Shown here: one piece after another, positions 1 through 5,011 of the stretch
How positions within the stretch are numbered: the first letter of the stretch is position 1
Layout: every line of letters begins with the position of its first letter
Origin: Candidatus Bathyarchaeota archaeon
Lineage (GTDB): Archaea; Thermoproteota; Bathyarchaeia; Bathyarchaeales; WAQA01
Assembly (NCBI GenBank): GCA_015520475.1
Contig: WAQA01000094.1
Coordinates: 1 to 7,045 of the forward strand
Direction of reading: 5' to 3'
Length of the DNA: 7,045 nt
Made by a program: the position numbers and the translations under genes
Notes under the pieces: model-generated
The model's database searches: none
What the model saw: only the letters and a program-made list of their open reading frames with translations
What the model was told of the DNA's origin: nothing

Positions 1-223
1 CGCGGTTCTTGATGCCGAGGCCAGCCTCCCTCAGGGAGAGGGATAATATCCTATGTTCAAGGCTGAAGAGGGCTGGATGAACGGCAATAGAGAGATCTAT
101 AAGGTCTCCTCCCACATCATCGATGTTTGAGAGATCCCATGATGTCATATATAATTTGTTCCGCTCAAGAATCTCACCCAGCCTCGTCTGGATCATTCTG
201 ATTACAGGTAAGAACCTCTCCAT
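1..223 (-). CDS. Unrecognised protein, N-terminal part; cut by left window edge
   Basis: An open frame of 74 codons runs leftward from an ATG at 223 to the window edge without a stop. I do not recognise the family. The visible part starts MERFLPVIRMIQTRLGEIL, looks like an amphipathic helix followed by mixed acidic and hydrophobic segments, and shows no metal-binding, nucleotide-binding or membrane motif. The ATG has an SD-like GGAAGG at 235-230, six bases upstream. It follows the hydrolase stop by 39 bases on the same strand, so the two are probably co-transcribed. Oddly, the frame stays coding-like upstream of this ATG back to an in-frame TAA at 265-263 (reading PIIIYFGRSE, strand-like). 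This suggests the true N-terminus may lie further upstream in another frame, starting at GTG 288 (see the slippery-site entry). I am fairly sure it is a gene and unsure of its start. Confidence 0.6.
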   Translation of the reverse strand, partial: MERFLPVIRMIQTRLGEILERNKLYMTSWDLSNIDDVGGDLIDLSIAVHPALFSLEHRILSLSLREAGLGIKNR

Positions 224-252
224 CTCAGACCTTCCAAAGTAAATTATTATCG

Positions 253-259
253 GTTTAAA
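253..259 (-). other. Candidate -1 slippery heptamer T TTA AAC
   Basis: On the minus strand a GTG at 288-286, with GAGG about ten bases upstream, opens a short lysine-rich frame (MKEHLKRLKGLN) inside the 3' end of the hydrolase gene. It reads GGT TTA AAC CGA and then TAA TAA. The bases T TTA AAC match the X XXY YYZ slippery pattern in the correct phase. A one-base backward slip there would read on as CCG ATA ATA ATT TAC, straight into the frame of the left-edge gene. The downstream bases are AT-rich, and I see no strong hairpin or pseudoknot that would stimulate slipping. A one-base sequencing or assembly error, or a recent frameshift mutation, would look the same. A plain start at ATG 223 would make the heptamer coincidental. 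Confidence 0.35.
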
Positions 260-262
260 CCT

Positions 263-844
263 TTAAGTCTTTTCAGGTGTTCCTTCACCCTTTATTATCC
301 TCAAGGCCCTCCTGAACTCTTCTGTTCCAGCACGTCTCAGAACCTCATATATCAGCATCTCCGTGGATATTATGGTGACTCCATTGAACCTCAACCTTTC
401 AAGGCTTACAGCCTTATCCTCAGGGTTCCTTGAGGAGACAGCGTCGCATACAACGTACATGTCATACTCTGAGAGCCCCTCCAATGCTGTCTGACTTATA
501 CATACATGGGCTTCAATCCCAGTTAATATTATAGATTTAGCGTTAACCCTTCTCAGCTCACGTCTGAAATCTTCAGATCCGAAACAGCTGAACTCGATCT
601 TCCTTATAGGCTTGATGTTGGGTAGTAAACGTTTAATCTCAGGTATGGTTTCCCCTAAACCCTCAGGATACTGCTCAGTTAGGATTACTGGAACCTTAAC
701 TATGTCGGCGAATAGGATGAGTTTACGGATGTTATCGACAACCCTCTCCTTCTCATATATGAATGGGAAGAGCTTCTCCTGAACATCAATGATCACCAGA
801 ACCGTTCCATCCCTCGAAATCAAACCTTTAGGACCCTGCATCAT
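263..844 (-). CDS. Isochorismatase-family cysteine hydrolase
   Basis: This is a cytosolic cysteine hydrolase of the isochorismatase superfamily, 193 residues from the chosen start, a normal family length. The family triad is visible: Asp20 in VLVIIDVQ, Lys82 in RKIEFSCF, and nucleophile Cys115 in GIEAHVCI. The stretch CDAVSSRNPEDKAVSLERLR and the end EEFRRALRIIK resemble the YcaC/ISOC1-like branch rather than true isochorismatase or a nicotinamidase. The substrate is therefore unknown; small amides or pteridine-like compounds are only possibilities. The frame extends to an ATG at 877. I choose the ATG at 844 because GGAG lies at 855-852, seven bases upstream. The longer version would add a Cys/Met-rich leader unlike the family and would start before the transcript start predicted from the TATA box. 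A second ATG follows immediately at 841. It is first in a likely two-gene unit with the left-edge gene. Confidence 0.9.
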   Translation of the reverse strand: MMQGPKGLISRDGTVLVIIDVQEKLFPFIYEKERVVDNIRKLILFADIVKVPVILTEQYPEGLGETIPEIKRLLPNIKPIRKIEFSCFGSEDFRRELRRVNAKSIILTGIEAHVCISQTALEGLSEYDMYVVCDAVSSRNPEDKAVSLERLRFNGVTIISTEMLIYEVLRRAGTEEFRRALRIIKGEGTPEKT

Positions 845-889
845 GGATCCGCTCCAACATGACAGAGACATATGCAAATAGTAAAATGG

Positions 890-903
890 AGATTATAAAA
901 AGG
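890..903 (-). promoter_or_regulatory. TATA-box promoter of the hydrolase gene
   Basis: On the minus strand the sequence CTTTTTATAATC is a good archaeal TATA box. It is preceded by an A-rich CGAAAT stretch that could serve as the TFB-recognition element. A transcript start about 25 bases downstream falls near 870, leaving a leader of about 26 bases that contains the GGAG at 855-852. This agrees with translation from 844, not 877. Confidence 0.6.
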
Positions 904-943
904 ATTTCGAAGGATACAGTTCTAGGATCACATCATATTCGGG

Positions 944-955
944 AGGGCATGCCCT
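944..955. repeat. 12-bp perfect palindrome, possible operator
   Basis: AGGGCATGCCCT is a perfect inverted repeat without a spacer. It lies about 45 bases upstream of the hydrolase TATA box and about 50 bases beyond the stop of the glycosyltransferase on the same strand. Its symmetry and place suit a dimeric regulator's binding site. The two arms touch with no loop, so it is not a good RNA hairpin. No second copy was noticed in the window, and chance occurrence is possible. Confidence 0.35.
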
Positions 956-1002
956 AGCAGGGAGCGTGAATGGATATCCTCTACTGCCTCGGCGCAACAT
1001 CC

Positions 1003-2013
1003 CTAAAGGATAGACTTTATCCTCTCAGATATCATTTCGGATCCATCCTTGAAGATTGGAGGTTCAGGATTCTCTTTAAGAACATTCTCTATCGAATCTA
1101 TCAGCGATCTCCTCTCCAATTTATCGGAGGGTATAATCCTGTATCCACTCTTACCCCTGAAGACCTCAGCGTTGTCAATATGCTCGAAGTCCCCTGCTAA
1201 TGGTATTATGATAGCTCTCTTCCTGAAACGGGATATCTCTATCAGGCTTGAATATCCAGCCATGCATATTATGAGGTTTGAGGAGAATATCTGGTTAAGC
1301 GGGTTTGGATCAAAATATTTTGGGGATCCTATCACCTTAAATTTTAATCCTAGGTCTCTCAGGGCTGGAAGGATTCTTCTCAGCAATGGTTTACCCACCG
1401 ATGTCCCTCCTAGATTTATGAGGACGGAATCTTTAACGTGTCCTCTGGGTTCATAGTCATGAGTGAATATTTGACCATAGAATTCGAATTCTTGATTATG
1501 TAGGGCCTTTAAGCCGCAGTATATCCTAGCGCTGAACCTCCGCAGCCTCCCATATATGGATCTGTTCAGGTATGGGATTATGAGGAGCTGGAGAACAGAG
1601 GATTTGTTAGGTTTGAATCTTAAGAAGTCTGTTATGAAGATTGATTTTACAGATGGATTATCCATTAGAAGTATCTCCCAGAACTCATCCGCAACCAACC
1701 CGTCATAATCATCAAAGTCAACGGCCGCTGCAAGCCTATACGCGTTCCTCTTGACTATATGATATAACCCTTTAACTCCGTCTATTCCTATCTTCAGTCT
1801 TCCATCATAGAATAGATCCTCTACGGCGCGGTCAAGACCCTCCAGATCATAGGATACCGGATGAATCTTAACCTTCCTAGCCTCAAGATACTTCAGAGAT
1901 ATTCCTGAAGTTATCCATGTTACATTAGCCCATCCGATAAATCTTGAGAGGTAAACATCTCTAACTATATGGCCCAACCCTACACTTGAGGATAGAAAGA
2001 GCAGCCTCATCAT
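1003..2013 (-). CDS. MurG/GT28-like GT-B glycosyltransferase
   Basis: This is a probable sugar-nucleotide-dependent glycosyltransferase of the GT-B fold, 336 residues. The N-terminal half opens with the glycine-rich loop SSSVGLGH (GLGH at residues 12-15), as in MurG and related GT28 enzymes, where it faces the acceptor or lipid side. The C-terminal half has INLGGTS and then the donor-binding signature: AGYSSLIE (Gly253 to Glu259), IIIPLAGDFEH (Pro271, His278) and DNA (Asn281). This corresponds to the MurG region that ends in HQxxNA. There is no signal peptide or clear membrane helix; such enzymes often sit on the inner membrane face. Donor and acceptor cannot be read from the sequence, and archaea lack peptidoglycan, so a glycolipid or polyprenyl-linked acceptor is my inference. 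The frame opens with TTG 2016, ATG 2013, ATG 2010. I choose 2013; no SD is visible and a weak TATA about 24 bases upstream suggests a leaderless message. It is divergent from the zinc-finger gene. Confidence 0.8.
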   Translation of the reverse strand: MMRLLFLSSSVGLGHIVRDVYLSRFIGWANVTWITSGISLKYLEARKVKIHPVSYDLEGLDRAVEDLFYDGRLKIGIDGVKGLYHIVKRNAYRLAAAVDFDDYDGLVADEFWEILLMDNPSVKSIFITDFLRFKPNKSSVLQLLIIPYLNRSIYGRLRRFSARIYCGLKALHNQEFEFYGQIFTHDYEPRGHVKDSVLINLGGTSVGKPLLRRILPALRDLGLKFKVIGSPKYFDPNPLNQIFSSNLIICMAGYSSLIEISRFRKRAIIIPLAGDFEHIDNAEVFRGKSGYRIIPSDKLERRSLIDSIENVLKENPEPPIFKDGSEMISERIKSIL

Positions 2014-2032
2014 CAACCGATTAATAAAGAAA

Positions 2033-2040
2033 GGTTAAGT
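2033..2040 (-). promoter_or_regulatory. Weak TATA-like box of the GT28-like gene
   Basis: On the minus strand ACTTAACC is centred about 24 bases before the ATG at 2013, the spacing expected for a leaderless archaeal message. The match to a TATA box is modest, and the TTTATTAA nearer the gene (around 2020-2027) is too close to serve. This is inference from spacing. Confidence 0.3.
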
Positions 2041-2084
2041 AGCTATTAAGGTTTCTCTAGGGGAGGCTATAGAGGATCTTGAAG

Positions 2085-2094
2085 TAACCGGTTA
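2085..2094. repeat. 10-bp palindrome TAACCGGTTA between divergent promoters
   Basis: TAACCGGTTA is a perfect palindrome. It lies between the start of the minus-strand glycosyltransferase (2013) and the TATA box of the plus-strand zinc-finger gene (2115). It sits about 20 bases upstream of that TATA box and about 45 bases upstream of the other gene's weak box. The position suits an operator shared by both promoters, but the site is short and could be chance. Confidence 0.3.
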
Positions 2095-2114
2095 ACCCTC
2101 CACATCTTAGTATA

Positions 2115-2123
2115 CTTAAATAG
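2115..2123 (+). promoter_or_regulatory. TATA box of the zinc-finger microprotein gene
   Basis: CTTAAATAG, inside TATACTTAAATAGC, is a reasonable archaeal TATA box. A start about 25 bases on, near 2144, leaves a leader of about 24 bases with GGAG at 2155-2158 before the ATG at 2168. The same nine bases occur in the promoter of the CBS-domain gene at 6895-6903 on the minus strand. Confidence 0.5.
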
Positions 2124-2167
2124 CAGATTCACAGATCTATAGTTAGAAAGTTTTGGAGAGAATAGTG

Positions 2168-2281
2168 ATGTGCTGCTCAAAGAAAGAAGAGAAGTATGAG
2201 TGCTGCGGAAAAACATTCAATACAAAAGAGGAATTAGAGAAGCATAAAGAGGAAGAGCATAAGAAGTCATGTTGCAGATGA
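2168..2281 (+). CDS. Cysteine-rich C2H2-like zinc-finger microprotein (37 aa)
   Basis: This small gene encodes 37 residues. The core YECCGKTFNTKEELEKH, continuing to a second His at position 31, closely follows a classical C2H2 finger: aromatic, Cys, GKxF, Leu, His, spacer, His. One detail breaks the pattern. The two cysteines (12 and 13) are adjacent, whereas the usual fold has two or more residues between them. The protein also has Cys-Cys at residues 2-3 and 35-36, so Zn(II) might be held by a different cysteine set, or by dimers. Support for a real gene: a TATA box at 2115, GGAG at 2155-2158 nine bases before the ATG, a dense Lys/Glu/Cys composition typical of small archaeal fingers, and a hairpin plus T-rich stretch right after the stop. 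It could bind DNA, RNA or protein, or buffer metal; the sequence does not decide. A GTG directly before the ATG is a less likely start. Confidence 0.75.
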   Translation: MCCSKKEEKYECCGKTFNTKEELEKHKEEEHKKSCCR

Positions 2282-2331
2282 ATGGAGAAGTAATCAAGCA
2301 ACATCAAATCTTCCCTCCATATTTTATATAA
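2282..2331 (+). terminator. Hairpin plus T-rich tract after the zinc-finger gene
   Basis: Directly after the stop, ATGGAG (2282-2287) can pair with CTCCAT (2315-2320). The stem extends inward by AAG (2288-2290) with CTT (2310-2312) past a two-base bulge. The AT-rich stretch ATTTTATATAATT follows. Archaeal termination depends mainly on T-rich tracts, so this is a plausible end for the small transcript. The same AT-rich stretch also resembles a strong TATA box (TTTTATATAA, 2322-2331) and may instead start a transcript toward the oxidoreductase. Confidence 0.4.
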
Positions 2332-2498
2332 TTGGCCCCAGAAATTCATTCTAGGATTATGAGGTGTGATCGCTTATCGAGGAGTGTACCGTCTACATCT
2401 AGATTCTGATGATCCATCTATCACTGACCATCAACGTCGGTCTCCACCAGAACCGTAAGAGGAGGCTCCATACAATACATCAGCCATCCCTTAAAGCT

Positions 2499-2505
2499 CT
2501 TTAAG
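2499..2505 (+). promoter_or_regulatory. TATA-like box upstream of the oxidoreductase
   Basis: CTTTAAG is centred about 23 bases before the ATG at 2525, and a similar CCTTAAAGC lies at 2489-2497. The first would place the transcript start at the ATG. The second would give a leader of about 24 bases that includes the GGAGG at 2530-2534 used by the TTG start at 2543. The stretch from 2332 to 2498 holds no gene I can support. Confidence 0.4.
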
Positions 2506-2542
2506 CATCTAAAACAATTATCTTATGCTGGAGGGGAGATCC

Positions 2543-3568
2543 TTGAGAAAGGTTAAGGTGGCCATTGTTGGATCTGGATTTTTAGCCGACATGTATGCCC
2601 GCTGCTACAATGAGATGTCCAACGTTGAGATAGTAGCGGTTTCCTCTAGGAGGGAGGAGAAGGCGAAGAGGTTTGCGGAGAGGTTCGGAGTTAAGTCATG
2701 GTATGTAGATTATGAGGAGATGTTTAAGAATGAGGATGTTGAAGCCGTGAATGTCTGCGTACCAAACTATCTTCATGCTCCAGTAACGATTTCAGCGGCG
2801 GATCATGGAAAGCATGTTCTCTGCACGAAGCCCCTAGCAACAAGTATGGAGCAGGCAGAGGATATGGTGAGGACATGTAAACGTTCAGGAGTCATCCTTA
2901 TGTATGGTGAGAATTGGCTGTTCACGCCGGCCTCATACAGGATACGGGAGATAATAGATGAGGGGGCGCTCGGCAGGATATTGGCTGTTGAGGCACGTGA
3001 ACAACATAGTGGAAGCCACTCTCCATACGCGACGAAGAAGGAGTACTGCGGTGGAGGAGTGCTCATACATATGGCTGTTCATCCAATAGGATTCATCATG
3101 AAACTTATGGGTAGGCCGGTGGAGAGGGTCTACGCGGAGCTGGGAAACCTGCTCCATAACATCGAAGTTGAGGATTACGCTCTATTAACGATGAGGTTTA
3201 AGGGAGGAGGATACGGAGTTGCACATTCAAACTATATAACTAGGGGAGGAATGCAGGAGAGGATTGAGATATATGGAAGTGAAGGGATGGCGTTTATCGA
3301 TCTTACACATGCAAGCCCAATCAAGATGTATAGTGAGGTTGGATACTCATATGTTGTGGAGAAGGCCTCAAGGAGCATCGGCTGGACATCCCCAGCAATA
3401 GATGAGAAGGTTGGCTATGGATTCGCCAACATGCTCCATCACTTCATCGAATGTATAATCGAAGATAGAGAGCCCATGTCAACAGGTGAGTTCGGCCTTG
3501 AAGTCCTGAGGGTAGTGTTCGCAGGATACAAATCTAACGAGAAGGGCATGTATGTAACGCTCCATTGA
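2543..3568 (+). CDS. Gfo/Idh/MocA-family NAD(P)-dependent oxidoreductase
   Basis: This is a probable NAD(P)-dependent sugar or cyclitol dehydrogenase, 341 residues, a usual length. The N-terminal Rossmann domain begins VKVAIVGSGFLA (Gly10-x-Gly12) with SSRR after the second strand. The family Lys is present as Lys96 in CTKPLA, with Thr where most members have Glu (EKP). The C-terminal alpha/beta domain has GGGVLIHMAVHPIGF: the second His (181) is in the usual catalytic place, but the Asp normally four residues before it is His177 and the later Asp is Gly. Substrate and even activity may therefore differ from typical members. I choose TTG 2543 because GGAGGGGAGATCC, close to the ideal SD, starts 13 bases upstream with GGAGG at 2530-2534, and because the family N-terminus starts right there. 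An in-frame ATG at 2525 would add six residues and suit a leaderless message. The gene stands alone; the next gene converges on it. Confidence 0.88.
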   Translation: MRKVKVAIVGSGFLADMYARCYNEMSNVEIVAVSSRREEKAKRFAERFGVKSWYVDYEEMFKNEDVEAVNVCVPNYLHAPVTISAADHGKHVLCTKPLATSMEQAEDMVRTCKRSGVILMYGENWLFTPASYRIREIIDEGALGRILAVEAREQHSGSHSPYATKKEYCGGGVLIHMAVHPIGFIMKLMGRPVERVYAELGNLLHNIEVEDYALLTMRFKGGGYGVAHSNYITRGGMQERIEIYGSEGMAFIDLTHASPIKMYSEVGYSYVVEKASRSIGWTSPAIDEKVGYGFANMLHHFIECIIEDREPMSTGEFGLEVLRVVFAGYKSNEKGMYVTLH

Positions 3569-3623
3569 CGTCCCTCGGCTCCTAGGGGGATGTTGGATTT
3601 TCATCATCTCTCAACGGGTTATT

Positions 3624-3688
3624 CATCACCCTTTTAGATTTCCACCCCACACCTAAAAGACTAGGTTTCCCCATCATTTTTGGTGATG
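3624..3688. terminator. Nested inverted repeats between convergent genes
   Basis: In the gap between the converging oxidoreductase and protease genes, CTTTTAG (3631-3637) pairs with CTAAAAG (3653-3659) around a 15-base loop. CATCACC (3624-3630), directly outside the left arm, can also pair with GGTGATG (3682-3688), giving a two-tier fold. A competing small hairpin, CATCA/TGATG, lies at 3672-3688. The stems contain T-rich runs in both directions, which suits a two-way terminator. A weaker CCCT/AGGG hairpin follows the oxidoreductase stop at about 3571-3588. Confidence 0.4.
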
Positions 3689-3716
3689 CTGGCTGAGAAG
3701 ATATCTAGATGTACAC

Positions 3717-4757
3717 CTATATCATCTGGATTGGGGTGAGGGATAAGACGAATATGGCTATAACAAGGGAGACAGCTATCTTTCTGCTGAGGCTCACATC
3801 TGATACGCTGTCAAGCGGTTCAGGATGCCTCTGCGCCATCGTGAAGAGAGCGAAGAGAGCGAAGAACCAGTAGCCTGTCAGGAATAGATATCCTATCGCT
3901 ATGAAGCTTAGAAGTCTTCTGCCCATAGGCTTCAACATGCAGTAGGCGATATGTCCCCCATCCAATTGTCCTGCAGGAATCAGGTTCAGCATAGTTATTA
4001 GGATTCCAATATATCCTGCGAAGGCTACGGGATGCAGTATCACCAGTAAATGTGGGAGATTATGTGGGTTCGGAGGCTTCTTCAATAGGAGTATCACCAG
4101 GTATCGGTATAGGAATGGGAGGGACAGGACATGCGGCGGAACCTCCTTAACCCACCTCATATCTGAGAGGGATAATCCGGCGATTGTAACTATGATGGAG
4201 ACGGCGAAGCCTATTGTCGGCCCCATCATACCCATATCGAATAACGCGTCACGGTTAGGGATCATCGACCTCAACCGTATAAGAGCCCCGAAGGTGCCGA
4301 GGGGTGGAGGGCCAGGTATGAAGTATGGACCACTCGCCTCCAGATGATACTTCTTTATTGCAATTTTATGTCCCATCTCATGCAGGCCTAGAATCGCCAT
4401 TATAGCCGCCGTGAAGAGGGCTGCATTCAAGTATGGATTTCCAAAGATGGCTGATTGGAGGAAGCCGGCTATGAATGTTGTTAGGAGAGTGGAGAAGAAT
4501 AGGAGCGTTATTATCCTCTTATTTCCGGTCTTCGTAGGAGGCTTCTTGAAGATTTGAATCACTATTCCACCATTGGATCTCCTCATGGAAGCGAGGTAAT
4601 TGATTGGTTCTAGATCCCTCAGCAACCCCAAGAATCTATCCTTCAAGTCAGAGGTCTCAGCCACATAGAAGATTGGCGTATCAAACTCGAAGAGCTCCCC
4701 CTCTATAACGAATCTCCTCGCAACTATACTTCTAAATTCATCAAAGAGCGGATCCAT
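3717..4757 (-). CDS. M50 (site-2 protease/EGY-type) intramembrane metalloprotease
   Basis: This is a membrane zinc protease of 346 residues. It has a soluble N-terminal domain of about 75 residues (strands around EGELFEFDTPIFYV and GGIVIQIF) and then about six or seven membrane segments, near residues 82-105, 110-128, 179-197, 213-225, 237-260, 282-308 and 327-342. The zinc site is HEMGH (126-130) in the second segment, with the third ligand Asp266 in NLIPAGQLDGGH. The stretch GPYFIPGPPPLGTFGALIRL and the later RHPEPLD are typical of the EGY-like archaeal, bacterial and plastid branch. No PDZ or CBS domain is fused, unlike some relatives. Family members cut transmembrane segments of regulators or membrane proteins; the substrate here is unknown. 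ATG 4757 is chosen because GGAG lies nine bases upstream; ATG 4763 would leave only three. All key residues are intact, so it should be active. Confidence 0.92.
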   Translation of the reverse strand: MDPLFDEFRSIVARRFVIEGELFEFDTPIFYVAETSDLKDRFLGLLRDLEPINYLASMRRSNGGIVIQIFKKPPTKTGNKRIITLLFFSTLLTTFIAGFLQSAIFGNPYLNAALFTAAIMAILGLHEMGHKIAIKKYHLEASGPYFIPGPPPLGTFGALIRLRSMIPNRDALFDMGMMGPTIGFAVSIIVTIAGLSLSDMRWVKEVPPHVLSLPFLYRYLVILLLKKPPNPHNLPHLLVILHPVAFAGYIGILITMLNLIPAGQLDGGHIAYCMLKPMGRRLLSFIAIGYLFLTGYWFFALFALFTMAQRHPEPLDSVSDVSLSRKIAVSLVIAIFVLSLTPIQMI

Positions 4758-4785
4758 CTGCATTTACTCCGGACAGTCTCAGCAA

Positions 4786-4796
4786 ATCTTAAGTAT
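4786..4796 (-). promoter_or_regulatory. TATA-like box of the protease gene
   Basis: ATACTTAAGAT on the minus strand is centred about 27 bases before ATG 4763 and 33 before ATG 4757. The implied transcript start is close to the GGAG at 4769-4766, so either a nearly leaderless message or one with a very short leader would result. Another candidate, CATTTATC near 4821-4828, would give a longer leader. Confidence 0.35.
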
Positions 4797-5011
4797 TCAA
4801 CTCACCATCCATCTCTTCCAGATAAATGTTACATCAATAATTGACAGCGCCTCCATCAAGTTAAATCTTTACATGCCAGAGCAGAGCTTCAGATGGTTGA
4901 TTACTCCCAGAACACTTCTATATTCTATGAGAGTCCTGATTTGATATTTTAGTTGCGCTGGCATGGTGGGCTACAGGGATGCTGGTGGCAGCTCAGATGA
5001 TGCAGAACACG
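4797..5011. other. Intergenic stretch without a convincing gene
   Basis: Between the protease promoter and the GT4 stop I find no gene. The longest frames beginning with ATG are about 20 codons (for example plus strand from 4873) and lack an SD or a matching TATA box. A G-rich part on the plus strand around 4955-4990 can form a wobble-containing stem (CTGGCAT with ATGCTGG) around a 14-base loop. No obvious T-rich terminator follows the GT4 gene on its own strand. No tRNA-like cloverleaf or complete C/D-box pattern was seen. Confidence 0.4.

Noticed and set aside
845..877. Longer hydrolase start at ATG 877
   Set aside because: It would add 11 residues unlike the family, lacks an SD, and lies before the transcript start predicted from the TATA box at 890-903.
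970..1456. Plus-strand open frames of 76 and 135 codons
   Set aside because: They lie antisense within the GT28-like gene, show no family signature and lack an SD or promoter; they are shadows of the minus-strand gene.
2143..2349. Minus-strand open frame of 68 codons
   Set aside because: It is antisense to the zinc-finger microprotein gene and its terminator. Its Phe/Ser/Leu-rich content is what the reverse of a Lys/Glu-rich gene gives, and the plus-strand gene has far better signals.
2359..2430. C/D-box guide RNA
   Set aside because: One TGATGA and one CTGA have suitable spacing (11 bases), but the first C box is poor (GTGATCG), the D' box overlaps the C' box, and the first spacer is far too long. 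It is kept only as a hint in the leader finding.
2803..3157. Two minus-strand open frames inside the oxidoreductase gene
   Set aside because: The plus-strand frame has clear Gfo/Idh/MocA motifs; the reverse frames have none.
4820..4870. C/D-box-like pattern on the minus strand (TTGATGG, CTGT, TTGATGT, CTGG)
   Set aside because: Every box has mismatches and the first guide spacer would be only about five bases.
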